The translations under genes were made by a program, and so were the position numbers. Of a stretch of DNA of 64,000 bases, positions 34,707 through 42,448 are shown piece by piece. The first letter of the stretch is position 1, and every line of letters starts with the position of its first letter. Source of the DNA: Kitasatospora sp. MAP12-44 (GTDB lineage Bacteria; Actinomycetota; Actinomycetes; Streptomycetales; Streptomycetaceae). The notes below the pieces were generated by a model. That model was not told the origin of the DNA, did no database searches, and worked only from the letters and a program-made list of their open reading frames with translations. Location: the NCBI RefSeq assembly GCF_029892095.1, contig NZ_JARZAE010000004.1, positions 7,936,001 to 8,000,000 on the forward strand, given 5' to 3'.

Positions 34707-35974
34707 CCCTGCCCGCGCAGACCCTCGGGTTCCTGGCGCAGCCCGCCCTCGGCCGCTTGTGGACCGCGGTCCGCCACCGCCTGGAGCGCAACGGACTGCA
34801 AGCGGTCGGCAGCATCCGCCTGGACGGCCTCAGCGCGGTGGAGCACCAGGCGCTGTCGCTGCTGCTCGGCCGCCGGACCAGCGGCGCCGCCACCACGGTC
34901 CGGCTCGCGGAGCTGGACGCCCGACTGCGATCCACGGCGGCCGGTTGCGGCCTGAGCACGGCCGTCGAACACCTGGGGCCACCGCTGACCGACCGGCGCG
35001 CCGCACGGGACACCGGTCGACAGGCGCGGACCGCGCTCTGGGCGGCCGTCGACGCCGCTGTGGCCGCCTCCCCGCTCGCCGGTCAGGAGTGGGTGAGCGG
35101 CTGGCTGGACGAGCTGCGCCGCAGCGGCGCCGTCGGCAGGCTGTCCCCGCAGGACGCCGCAGGCCTGCTCCGCCAGGCCGTCCAGGTCCTCGGCGTGCTG
35201 CGCCCGGGGCGGGACGAGGAGGCGCCGCCGTACGGCCGAGGGGAGCTCGCCACCCGGGTGACCGGCACTGCCCACGGGCTGGACGACGACACCGCCCTGT
35301 CCCGCCTGGTCCTGCGGGGCCTCGCGCAGGCGATGGGTACCGAGCCGCCTTCGAGCGCGCCCGGTCGCCGCGCGCTGTGGCGGGCCGCATCCGTGGTCCC
35401 GGACGAGGTGTCGAGCACCGTGCTCACCTACGGCCTGCGTCCGACGGGCGGAGGGTGGCGCCGGCGGGCTCTGCGGGAACGGGCCGACCACCACGCCGAA
35501 ACCCATCTGACGCTGCGTGAACTGCACGCCCTCGAGCTCGAGTTGACGCCGGACACCCCGGTGTATATCTGCGAGAACCCCCGGGTGGTCGAGGCCGCGG
35601 CCGAAGCCCGCTGCACCGGCGCGCTGGTCTGCACCTCCGGCAGCGCCTCCACCGTCGTACTTGAGCTGCTCGACGCCCTCGCGGCCGCCGGCCAACCGCT
35701 GCGCTACCACGGCGACTTCGACTGGCCGGGCATCGCTCTCGCCAACCGCGTCATGCGCCGCTGCGCGGCCGGGCCGTGGCGGATGGCGAGCCAGGACTAC
35801 GAACAACTCGCCGCCCACGCCCGGTCGCAGGGAACCCCGCCGCTCCCGCTCGTCGGCGCTCTCGTGCAGGCGAGTTGGGACGCCGGCCTCGCCGCCGCCA
35901 TGACGGCGTCGAACGCGGCCCTGCACGAGGAGTCGGCACTCGACTGGCTGATCGCCGACCTGGCGCCGGAGTAG
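34703..35974 (+). CDS. jetD: Wadjet type II JetD, Toprim nuclease (DUF3323 + DUF2399/TIGR02679)
   Basis: 423-aa protein with an N-terminal DUF3323 domain (RHRLERNGLQAVGSIRLDGLSAVEHQALSLLLG is the family opening region, about residues 20-55) and a C-terminal DUF2399 Toprim domain. Toprim metal residues are visible as Glu in YICENPRVVEA (near residue 290) and the DxD in HGDFDWPGI (near 335). JetD is the endonuclease subunit that cleaves closed circular DNA once the Jet complex has extruded it. GTG start within the jetC stop (GTGA overlap). It ends 19 bp before a convergent hydrolase, closing the operon. Confidence 0.92.
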   Translation: MTLPAQTLGFLAQPALGRLWTAVRHRLERNGLQAVGSIRLDGLSAVEHQALSLLLGRRTSGAATTVRLAELDARLRSTAAGCGLSTAVEHLGPPLTDRRAARDTGRQARTALWAAVDAAVAASPLAGQEWVSGWLDELRRSGAVGRLSPQDAAGLLRQAVQVLGVLRPGRDEEAPPYGRGELATRVTGTAHGLDDDTALSRLVLRGLAQAMGTEPPSSAPGRRALWRAASVVPDEVSSTVLTYGLRPTGGGWRRRALRERADHHAETHLTLRELHALELELTPDTPVYICENPRVVEAAAEARCTGALVCTSGSASTVVLELLDALAAAGQPLRYHGDFDWPGIALANRVMRRCAAGPWRMASQDYEQLAAHARSQGTPPLPLVGALVQASWDAGLAAAMTASNAALHEESALDWLIADLAPE

Positions 35975-35993
35975 CGCAGCAGGAATCCATGCT

Positions 35994-36896
35994 CTACTCG
36001 GCCCCTACCTCCTGCCGGCATGAGGCGACGAACCGCAGCAGGTGCTCATTGACCAGGTCGGGGCGCTCCAGGTTGAGTCCGTGGCCGGCCCGCTGCACGA
36101 TCTCGGCCCGGACCCCCGGGATCAGCGCGGTGACCCTCTGCAGTACCTGGCGTGGGCGGAGCAGGGCGCTGCGGCTTCCCACCAGGACGAGGGTGGGCAG
36201 CCTGATGGACCTCAGTTCCTCGTCGGTGAACGGCCTGGCCGCGGGGCGGGTACTCGGCTTGAAGGTGCGCATGCCCAGCATCAGGGGAGCGATCATCTCG
36301 GGCGGTGAACTGAGTGCGGGGTTGGCGAGCAGCCGTCCCAGCGCCGGACGCAGCCGCCGCGGGGCGAGCATCCCGAACAGGCCGCCGATCATATGCGCGT
36401 AGAACCGGGCGGGGACCTTCTCGATGCCGCCCGGGTCCAGCGGTGCGACCGACGCGAGGCGCTCGGGCCCGTGGATGGCCTGGTTGAGGGCCAGCCAGCC
36501 ACCGTAGGACAGACCGACCAGATGGATCCGCTCCAGTCCGAGACGGGCGAAGACCTCGCCGAGCCAGGCGGCGTTCTCCTCGGAGCCGGCTGCGACAGCG
36601 CGCTGAACACCACGGCCGGGGTCGTCCAAGGTGTCGATCGCATAGACCGGGTGATTCTCGCCCAGAGCGGCGATCTGGGGGTACCAGTTGGACGCGTGCC
36701 CGGCGTGGCCGTGCAGCAGCACGATCGGCTCGCCGGTCCGGGGCCCGTAGCGGTGGACGTGGACGGTGCCGTAGGCGGTCTCGACGTCCAGTTCCTCGCG
36801 CGGGGCCGGCCACAACTCCATGGCGCGGTCGTACGCCTCAAGGAATTTCGTCCGGGCCTCCTCGGAGGCGAAGCGTCCGACGCTTGTCCTGGTCAT
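35994..36896 (-). CDS. Alpha/beta hydrolase under TetR control
   Basis: 300-aa alpha/beta hydrolase: oxyanion motif LLHGHAGHASNWYPQ, nucleophile GLSYGG, histidine QRAGHGLNLERPD near the C-terminus. Substrate not predictable. The start at 36896 is preferred because a GGGAGGG site precedes it; the upstream in-frame ATG at 36944 would lie inside the palindromic operator. It is divergent from the tetR gene with a 70-bp shared control region, so it is the likely target of that repressor. Confidence 0.88.
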   Translation of the reverse strand: MTRTSVGRFASEEARTKFLEAYDRAMELWPAPREELDVETAYGTVHVHRYGPRTGEPIVLLHGHAGHASNWYPQIAALGENHPVYAIDTLDDPGRGVQRAVAAGSEENAAWLGEVFARLGLERIHLVGLSYGGWLALNQAIHGPERLASVAPLDPGGIEKVPARFYAHMIGGLFGMLAPRRLRPALGRLLANPALSSPPEMIAPLMLGMRTFKPSTRPAARPFTDEELRSIRLPTLVLVGSRSALLRPRQVLQRVTALIPGVRAEIVQRAGHGLNLERPDLVNEHLLRFVASCRQEVGAE

Positions 36897-36926
36897 GATC
36901 CCTCCCGGTGGATGAAGCAGCATTTG

Positions 36927-36944
36927 ATGGTATGTTTGTACCAT
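36927..36944. promoter_or_regulatory. TetR-type operator
   Basis: Inverted repeat ATGGTA-N6-TACCAT in an AT-rich patch between the divergent hydrolase (30 bp away) and tetR (22 bp away) genes. Size and position fit a TetR-dimer site repressing both. Confidence 0.7.
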
Positions 36945-36966
36945 AAAAACGTTCGAAGGGAGCCCG

Positions 36967-37641
36967 ATGCCGAAGCTGGTGGATCACGAGGAGCGACGGG
37001 CCCAGATCATCGACGCCCTGCTCCGTGCGGCGGCGGACACCGGACTGCACGCCGTCACCATGCGGTCGGTCGCGGTCGAGGCGGGCATCTCGGTGCGGCT
37101 CGTGCAGTACTACTTCGACACCAAAGAGCAGCTGCTCCTCGCCGCACTCACCCGCCTGGCCGTACGCATGGGCGAGCGGGTTCGCGACCGGGTGAGGGCG
37201 GTCGGATCCTCGACGGCTCCGCGCGACATCGTCCGGGCGGTCCTGCTCGAAGCCATCCCGGCCGACGAGGAAAGCCGCACCTTCCACCTCGTCTACACCG
37301 AGTACGCGGTGCTCTCCGTCACCGACCCCGTACTCGCCGGCCAGCCGTTCCTCGCGGCCCCCAACGAGATGGAGGACTTCCTGGTCGGCCGGCTGACCGC
37401 CGCCCAGCAGGCGGGTGACACCGACCCGCGCCTGGACGCCCGTCAGGAGGCCGTCATCCTCCTGGCAGCCTCCGCCGGCCTCGGCCTCAGCGTCCTGCTC
37501 GGCCAACGGACGGCGAACGACGCGGCCGCTGTCCTGCACTACCACCTCGGCCGGCTGTTCCCCGATGCGCAAGCCTCCGACGGCTGTAGCCAAGCAGAGA
37601 AAGTTCCCGGCGAGCCGAGTTTCACTCGAACTAATGATTGA
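36967..37641 (+). CDS. TetR-family transcriptional repressor
   Basis: 224-aa regulator. The N-terminal HTH is clear (AQIIDALLRAAADTGLHAVTMRSVAVEAG, then VRLVQYYFDTKEQLLLAAL), followed by an all-helical ligand-binding domain. The YYFDTKEQLL segment is the hallmark of the family. It probably controls itself and the divergent hydrolase through the palindrome at 36927-36944. The C-terminal 15 residues are polar and likely disordered. Confidence 0.92.
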   Translation: MPKLVDHEERRAQIIDALLRAAADTGLHAVTMRSVAVEAGISVRLVQYYFDTKEQLLLAALTRLAVRMGERVRDRVRAVGSSTAPRDIVRAVLLEAIPADEESRTFHLVYTEYAVLSVTDPVLAGQPFLAAPNEMEDFLVGRLTAAQQAGDTDPRLDARQEAVILLAASAGLGLSVLLGQRTANDAAAVLHYHLGRLFPDAQASDGCSQAEKVPGEPSFTRTND

Positions 37642-37745
37642 TTACGACTTTCTGGTGGGCGGGTGGTGCCTCTCAGTAGCGTCTGTGCCACGAGCTGACC
37701 GAGTGTCAGCAGTGGTTCGACGGGTGTGGGAGAGGGTGGGGAGAC

Positions 37746-39695
37746 ATGGCTGTGCGCAGGTCACCAGGGCGGGTATCGCCGGAGGGCGGCGACGCGATGG
37801 GTGGCGCGGTGGGTGACGCGAGGGGTGACGCGGCGCAGGACGTTGCGGACGCGTCGGGCGGCGGTTCGCTCGGCGGGGCGGCGGGGCTGACGCGCCGCCG
37901 ATTGCTGGCCGGCTCCGCCGCGCTGGGTGGCGGGGTCTGGCTGCTGCGCGGCATGGTCGGGCCCGACACGGCCTCGGCGGACGCGGCCTCGGGAGCCGTC
38001 CCGCCCGCCTTCCCCGCCGGGATCGAGCTCTACCAGCGGGTCTTCGAGAACTGGGCCGGCGAGATCCACACCGACCAGCTCTGGACGTGCGCGCCGCGCA
38101 CCCCGCAGGACGTGGTGACCCTGGCGAACTGGGCCAACGCACAGGGCTGGCGATTGCGCGCCCAGGGGTATCGGCACACCTGGGCGCCGCTCACGGTGGC
38201 GGACGGCACGCCGTCCTCGACCGCCGTGCTGCTGCTGGACACCACCCGGTACCTCACCGCGGTGGGGCTGGCCACCGAGCCGGGCGGCCTGCCCGCCGTC
38301 CGCGCGCAGGCCGGCGCGGGGATGGAGCAGGTGCTCGCCTTCCTGGCCGGCCAGGGCCTCGGGGTCACCAGCTGCCCGGCCCCCGGCGATGTGACGGTCG
38401 GCGGCGTGCTCGCGATCGGTGGCCACGGCACCGCCGTCCCGGCCGCGGGGGAGAGCCCGCTGCCCGGCCACGGCTACGGGTCGGTCAGCAATCTGGTCAC
38501 CGAACTCACCGCCGTGGTGTGGGACGAGGGCGCCGGTCAGTACGTGCTGCGCACCTTCCAGCGCAGCGAGGCCGACAGCGCCGCCTTCCTGGTCCACCTG
38601 GGCCGGGCGTTCGTGACGGAGGCCGTGCTGCGGGCCGGCGCCGACCAGAACCTGCGCTGCGTCAGCCGCCTGGACATCCCGGCGAGCGAGCTCTTCGCGG
38701 CTCCGGGGGCGAGTTCCAGCTCGCGCCGGTTCGCCGACTTCCTGGAGCGGGACGGCCGGGTCGAGGCGATCTGGTTCGCCTTCACCGAGTACCCGTGGCT
38801 CAAGTCCTGGAGCGTCACCCCGGAGCAGCCGTTCAGCTCGCGGGCGGTCGACCAGCCCTACAACTACCCGTTCTCCGACAGCATCCCCACCCCGGTGGCC
38901 GACCTGGCCGGCCAACTGGTCGGCGGCTCCTGGGCCTTGGCACCGGTCTTCGGGCAACTCCAGTTCCTGATCGCCCGGCTCGGCCTGACCGGCGACCTCA
39001 CCGACGTGCTGCTCTCCGGCGGCCTGCTGCGCGACCTGCTGACGCTGGACGTGATCACCCACCTGCTCGCGGACGGCCTGGGCTCCGACCTCTGGGGCCC
39101 CTCGCGGACCCTCCTACAGTACGTCCGGCCGACCACGCTGCGGATGACGGCCAACGGATACGCCGTGCTCGCCAAACGGGCCGACGTGCAGTGGGTGGTC
39201 AACCAGGTGACCTCGGGTTACCAGCAGCTGCTGACGGAGTACCAGGGGCGGGGCGCCTTCCCGATCAACGGCGCGGTGGAGATCCGGGTGACCGGCCTCG
39301 ACGATCCGGCGGTGGTCGGCGTGCCGGGCGCCAGGGCGCCGCTGCTCTCCGCGCTCAGCCCGCGGCCCGACCACCCCGAGTGGGACGTCGCGGTCTGGTT
39401 CGACGTGCTGACGCTGCCCTCCACCCCGGGGCTGCACCAGTTCGGCCGCGATCTGGAGCAGTTCCTGCTGACCACCTTCGACGGCACCCGGGCCGCGCTG
39501 CGCGTCGAGTGGTCCAAGGGCTGGGCCTACACCGCCGACGCCACCTGGGCCGACCAGGACGTCATTACCAGGGTGATCCCGGACAGCCACCGGGCCGGCG
39601 GCGGCCCGGGCTGGGACGAGGCCGTGGCGACCCTGAACCGCTACGACCCGCACCACGTCTTCAGCACCCCGTTCCTGGACACCCTGCTGCGCTGA
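37746..39695 (+). CDS. Secreted FAD-linked oxidase, type II cholesterol-oxidase-like
   Basis: 649-aa flavoprotein of the VAO/PCMH class. A twin-arginine signal (TRRRLLAGSAALGGGVWLL, about residues 43-62) follows a long Gly/Asp-rich leader. The PCMH FAD domain has GYRHTWAPLTVAD and GDVTVGGVLAIGGHGTAVP. The C-terminal part matches the cholesterol-oxidase substrate-binding domain in length and in endings such as YDPHHVFSTPFLD. It probably oxidises a sterol or related alcohol outside the cell; the substrate is inferred from family only. No Walker-type or heme features. A hairpin terminator follows. Confidence 0.85.
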   Translation: MAVRRSPGRVSPEGGDAMGGAVGDARGDAAQDVADASGGGSLGGAAGLTRRRLLAGSAALGGGVWLLRGMVGPDTASADAASGAVPPAFPAGIELYQRVFENWAGEIHTDQLWTCAPRTPQDVVTLANWANAQGWRLRAQGYRHTWAPLTVADGTPSSTAVLLLDTTRYLTAVGLATEPGGLPAVRAQAGAGMEQVLAFLAGQGLGVTSCPAPGDVTVGGVLAIGGHGTAVPAAGESPLPGHGYGSVSNLVTELTAVVWDEGAGQYVLRTFQRSEADSAAFLVHLGRAFVTEAVLRAGADQNLRCVSRLDIPASELFAAPGASSSSRRFADFLERDGRVEAIWFAFTEYPWLKSWSVTPEQPFSSRAVDQPYNYPFSDSIPTPVADLAGQLVGGSWALAPVFGQLQFLIARLGLTGDLTDVLLSGGLLRDLLTLDVITHLLADGLGSDLWGPSRTLLQYVRPTTLRMTANGYAVLAKRADVQWVVNQVTSGYQQLLTEYQGRGAFPINGAVEIRVTGLDDPAVVGVPGARAPLLSALSPRPDHPEWDVAVWFDVLTLPSTPGLHQFGRDLEQFLLTTFDGTRAALRVEWSKGWAYTADATWADQDVITRVIPDSHRAGGGPGWDEAVATLNRYDPHHVFSTPFLDTLLR

Positions 39696-39699
39696 GCCG

Positions 39700-39751
39700 G
39701 TGGCCTCGCGCCCTCGCCCTCGCCCTAGCCCCGGCGTGGGCGCGAGGCCAC
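39700..39751 (+). terminator. Hairpin after the FAD oxidase gene
   Basis: Perfect 14-bp stem: GTGGCCTCGCGCCC (39700-39713) and its complement at 39738-39751, with a 24-nt C-rich loop, starting 4 nt after the stop codon. Confidence 0.7.
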
Positions 39752-39814
39752 GTCGCCGGGCCGCTGCGAACGGCGGAGAGTTGAGGGTGGACGCGACACG
39801 GAAGGGAGCAGACC

Positions 39815-40930
39815 GTGCCCGAGCAGCTCCAGCAGCAGCCGGCCGTGGCGGTGGGCCCGCCCCGGCGGTCGCATGGCCTGCCCCAACGCTGGCGCGGCCT
39901 GTTGCTGGGCGCCTACCTGCTGCTCGCCGCCGCCGTCGCGGCCGATCTGCTCACCGGCCCCGGGACCACCGTCTCGCCCGTGCTGGCCGCTGTCCCGGTG
40001 CTGGCCGGCACCGGCAGCCGCTCGGCGCGGGTCCCGCTCCTGGCCGGGCTGATCGCGCTGGTGGCGGTCGCGCTGCTCAGTCTGGCCAACCGCGACGTGC
40101 CCGCGTCCGTGCACGCGGCCGCCCTGATCGCCGTCGCGGCGGTCACCCTGGCCAGCGTTGCCAACGTCGTGCTGCTGCGCGCCCGCGACCGCGAGCTGCG
40201 CCAGGTCCGCACCGTCTCCGAGGCGGCCCAGCGGGCCCTGCTGCGCCCGGTGCCCGCGCGGATCGGCCCGCTGAGTCTGGCCGTCCGGTACGAGGCCGCC
40301 GCCGCGGAGGCCCGGATCGGCGGGGATCTCTATCAGGTGCTTGACACCCCGCACGGCGTGCGGATCCTGCTCGGCGATGTCCAGGGCAAGGGCCTGGGAG
40401 CCGTCGACACCGCCGCCGACGTCCTCGGAGCCTTCCGTGAGGCGGCCCGCACCGAGGCCGACCTTGCCGTGGTGGCCGAGCGGCTGGATTCCGCCCTCGC
40501 CCGCGGGTCGACGAGCGACCGCTTCGTGACCGCCGTCCTGGTCGGCCTGCCCGGGCGATCGGGAGTGGCGGAGGTCGTCAACTGCGGTCACCCCGCGCCG
40601 ATGCTCCGGGTGCGCCGCACTGGCGCGGTCAGCGAGGTGCAGCCTCCCGGTTTCGCACCGCCGCTGGGCCTGCGCGAGCTGACCGGCGAGCACTACCTGG
40701 TCCGTGAGGTCGAGTTGCACCCCGGCGACCTACTGCTGCTCTACACCGACGGGGTGTCCGAGGCCAGGGACGCCGGCGGAGTGTTCTACCCACTGGCCAC
40801 CCGGCTCGCCACACTGCCCGCCCACGACCCGGGCGGGCTGCTCGACCAACTCCTCGCCGACGTCGAGGCCTACGTCGTGGGCGGGCTGACGGATGACGCG
40901 GCGCTGCTGGCCGTCCGCCGCGAGGTCTGA
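39815..40930 (+). CDS. Membrane PP2C-family (SpoIIE-type) serine phosphatase
   Basis: 371-aa protein with about four N-terminal membrane helices (residues about 30-125), then a PP2C/SpoIIE phosphatase domain: EARIGGDLYQVLD and LLGDVQGKGLGA metal-binding aspartates, VNCGHPAPML, LLLYTDGVSEARD and a final LTDDAALLAVR. Such enzymes dephosphorylate anti-sigma-factor antagonists. No anti-sigma or antagonist gene is adjacent, so the target lies elsewhere. GTG start with GGGAG 8 nt upstream. Confidence 0.92.
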   Translation: MPEQLQQQPAVAVGPPRRSHGLPQRWRGLLLGAYLLLAAAVAADLLTGPGTTVSPVLAAVPVLAGTGSRSARVPLLAGLIALVAVALLSLANRDVPASVHAAALIAVAAVTLASVANVVLLRARDRELRQVRTVSEAAQRALLRPVPARIGPLSLAVRYEAAAAEARIGGDLYQVLDTPHGVRILLGDVQGKGLGAVDTAADVLGAFREAARTEADLAVVAERLDSALARGSTSDRFVTAVLVGLPGRSGVAEVVNCGHPAPMLRVRRTGAVSEVQPPGFAPPLGLRELTGEHYLVREVELHPGDLLLLYTDGVSEARDAGGVFYPLATRLATLPAHDPGGLLDQLLADVEAYVVGGLTDDAALLAVRREV

Positions 40931-41004
40931 GAGCCGCCCCGGGCTCCGGCTCCGGGCACCCCGTGCCGTCAGCGGCCCGCAGGCCACCCAGCACAATGAG
41001 CGCC

Positions 41005-41859
41005 ATGAGTACCCATGACGAGAAGGACAGCCCCGAGCCGGACCACCTCGCCGCACTGCTCCATCGCCGGCTCGACCGGATCGAGGCCCTGCTCGGCTCC
41101 GGAGCGTCCGTGGACAGCACGGTGACCGGTGCCGACGCTGACGGGGTTCCGCAGGCCGAGGCCGGCCCGGGCATCCCCACCCGCCCGGGCATCCCCACCC
41201 GCCCGGCCTGGCGGGCCGAGACCGAGGCCGAGCAGCGCTGGGCGGTGACGGTCGCGATCCTCTCCGCTGTCGCGCTGCAGTTCTTCCTGCCGGCCCGGCT
41301 GAGCATCCACCCGCGCTGGCTGCTGCCCGCCCTGGAGGTCGGCCTGCTGATCGCGCTGGTCGCGATGAACCCGCACCGCCGCCTCGACCAGAGCTCGCGG
41401 GTGCTGCGCGCGCTGAGCCTGGCCCTGGTCGCGGCGATCAGCCTCGCCAACGGCTGGTCGGCGGTCAAGCTGGTCCGCGAGCTGGTCACCGGCGCCGGAG
41501 CGCCCACCGCGCTCGGACTGCTCGGTACCGGCGCCGCCGTCTGGGCGACCAATGTGATCGCCTTCGCGCTCTGGTACTGGGAGTGGGACCGCGGCGGCCC
41601 GGCGGCCCGTGCCCGCGGCACCGCCGACTACCCCGACCTGCTCTTCCCGCAGATGCAGCAGCCGGACATCGCCCCGCCCAACTGGGAACCGGGGTTCTTC
41701 GACTACCTCTACGTGGCCTACACCAACGCGACCGCTTTCAGCCCGACGGACACTATGCCGCTCTCGCTCTGGGCCAAGATGCTGATGATGCTGCAGTCGG
41801 CGGTGTCGCTGCTGACGGTGGTGCTGGTGGTGGCCCGGGCGGTCAACATCCTGCAGTGA
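41005..41859 (+). CDS. DUF1345-like integral membrane protein
   Basis: 284-aa protein. The polar N-terminus includes a GIPTRP repeat (18-bp DNA repeat near 41169-41204). About five or six membrane helices follow from residue 75. The C-terminal stretch DYLYVAYTNATAFSPTDTMPLS and the following WAKMLMMLQSAVSLLTVVLV resemble the pore-like loop and last helix of DUF1345-type actinobacterial membrane proteins, some of which look like potassium-channel relatives. Function unknown. The ATG at 41005 is preferred; 40963 and 40996 are in-frame alternatives. Confidence 0.8.
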   Translation: MSTHDEKDSPEPDHLAALLHRRLDRIEALLGSGASVDSTVTGADADGVPQAEAGPGIPTRPGIPTRPAWRAETEAEQRWAVTVAILSAVALQFFLPARLSIHPRWLLPALEVGLLIALVAMNPHRRLDQSSRVLRALSLALVAAISLANGWSAVKLVRELVTGAGAPTALGLLGTGAAVWATNVIAFALWYWEWDRGGPAARARGTADYPDLLFPQMQQPDIAPPNWEPGFFDYLYVAYTNATAFSPTDTMPLSLWAKMLMMLQSAVSLLTVVLVVARAVNILQ

Positions 41860-41947
41860 CCGCGTGGCACGCCGCCCGCTGCGGCGAGAGGCTGGACCCG
41901 TGCCCCGGGGAGACCGGGGCGAGTCCATCCGAGGAGGTCCGGTCGAG

Positions 41948-42361
41948 ATGGCCGAGCTGACACCAGCGCCGCAGGTCTGGCCCAGTCTGCGGTCCCGCGA
42001 CGCCCGCGCGCTGATCCGCTTCCTGACGGAGGCGTTCGGGTTCGAGGAGGTCGTGGTCTACGGCGAGGGCGAGCTGGTGCACCACGCCCAGCTGGCCTGG
42101 CCGGAGGGCGGCGGCATCATGCTGGGCAGCGCCCGGGAGACCCCGGACGACCGCTGGCCCCTGGTCCCCGGCTCGTTCGGCGCCTACGTGGTGACCGATC
42201 ACCCCGACGCGCTGTACGCGCGCGCCAAGGCCGCCGGCGCCGAGATCACCAGCGAGCCGCACGACACCGACTACGGTTCGCGCGACTTCGCCGCCCGCGA
42301 TCCGGAGGGAAACCGCTGGTCGTTCGGCACCTATCGGGGTGAACCGCGCAAAACCCCCTGA
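41948..42361 (+). CDS. VOC-family (glyoxalase/bleomycin-resistance fold) protein
   Basis: 137-aa single-unit VOC protein: VWPSLRSRDARALIRFLTEAFGFEE opening, His in HHAQLAW, and FAARDPEGNRWSFGTYRG ending. Related proteins bind metals or sequester small molecules; the activity here is unknown. GGAGG at about 41932-41937 supports the ATG at 41948 rather than the longer reading from 41864. Confidence 0.9.
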   Translation: MAELTPAPQVWPSLRSRDARALIRFLTEAFGFEEVVVYGEGELVHHAQLAWPEGGGIMLGSARETPDDRWPLVPGSFGAYVVTDHPDALYARAKAAGAEITSEPHDTDYGSRDFAARDPEGNRWSFGTYRGEPRKTP

Positions 42362-42448
42362 GCGTGACCTGCTGATGATCGATCTCACCCGGTCGGCGGA
42401 AATAACCCGGCGGCCCGGGCGGGCTGAGCTGGGTGGAGGTGTGGCGCC

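Noticed and set aside
27526..35974. Wadjet operon on a recognisable mobile element
   Set aside because: No integrase, transposase, tRNA gene or flanking repeat seen, and base composition does not differ from neighbours by eye.
41169..41204. Repeat at 41169-41204 as a mobile-element border
   Set aside because: Simple in-frame 18-bp duplication (GIPTRP); no transposase or target duplication.
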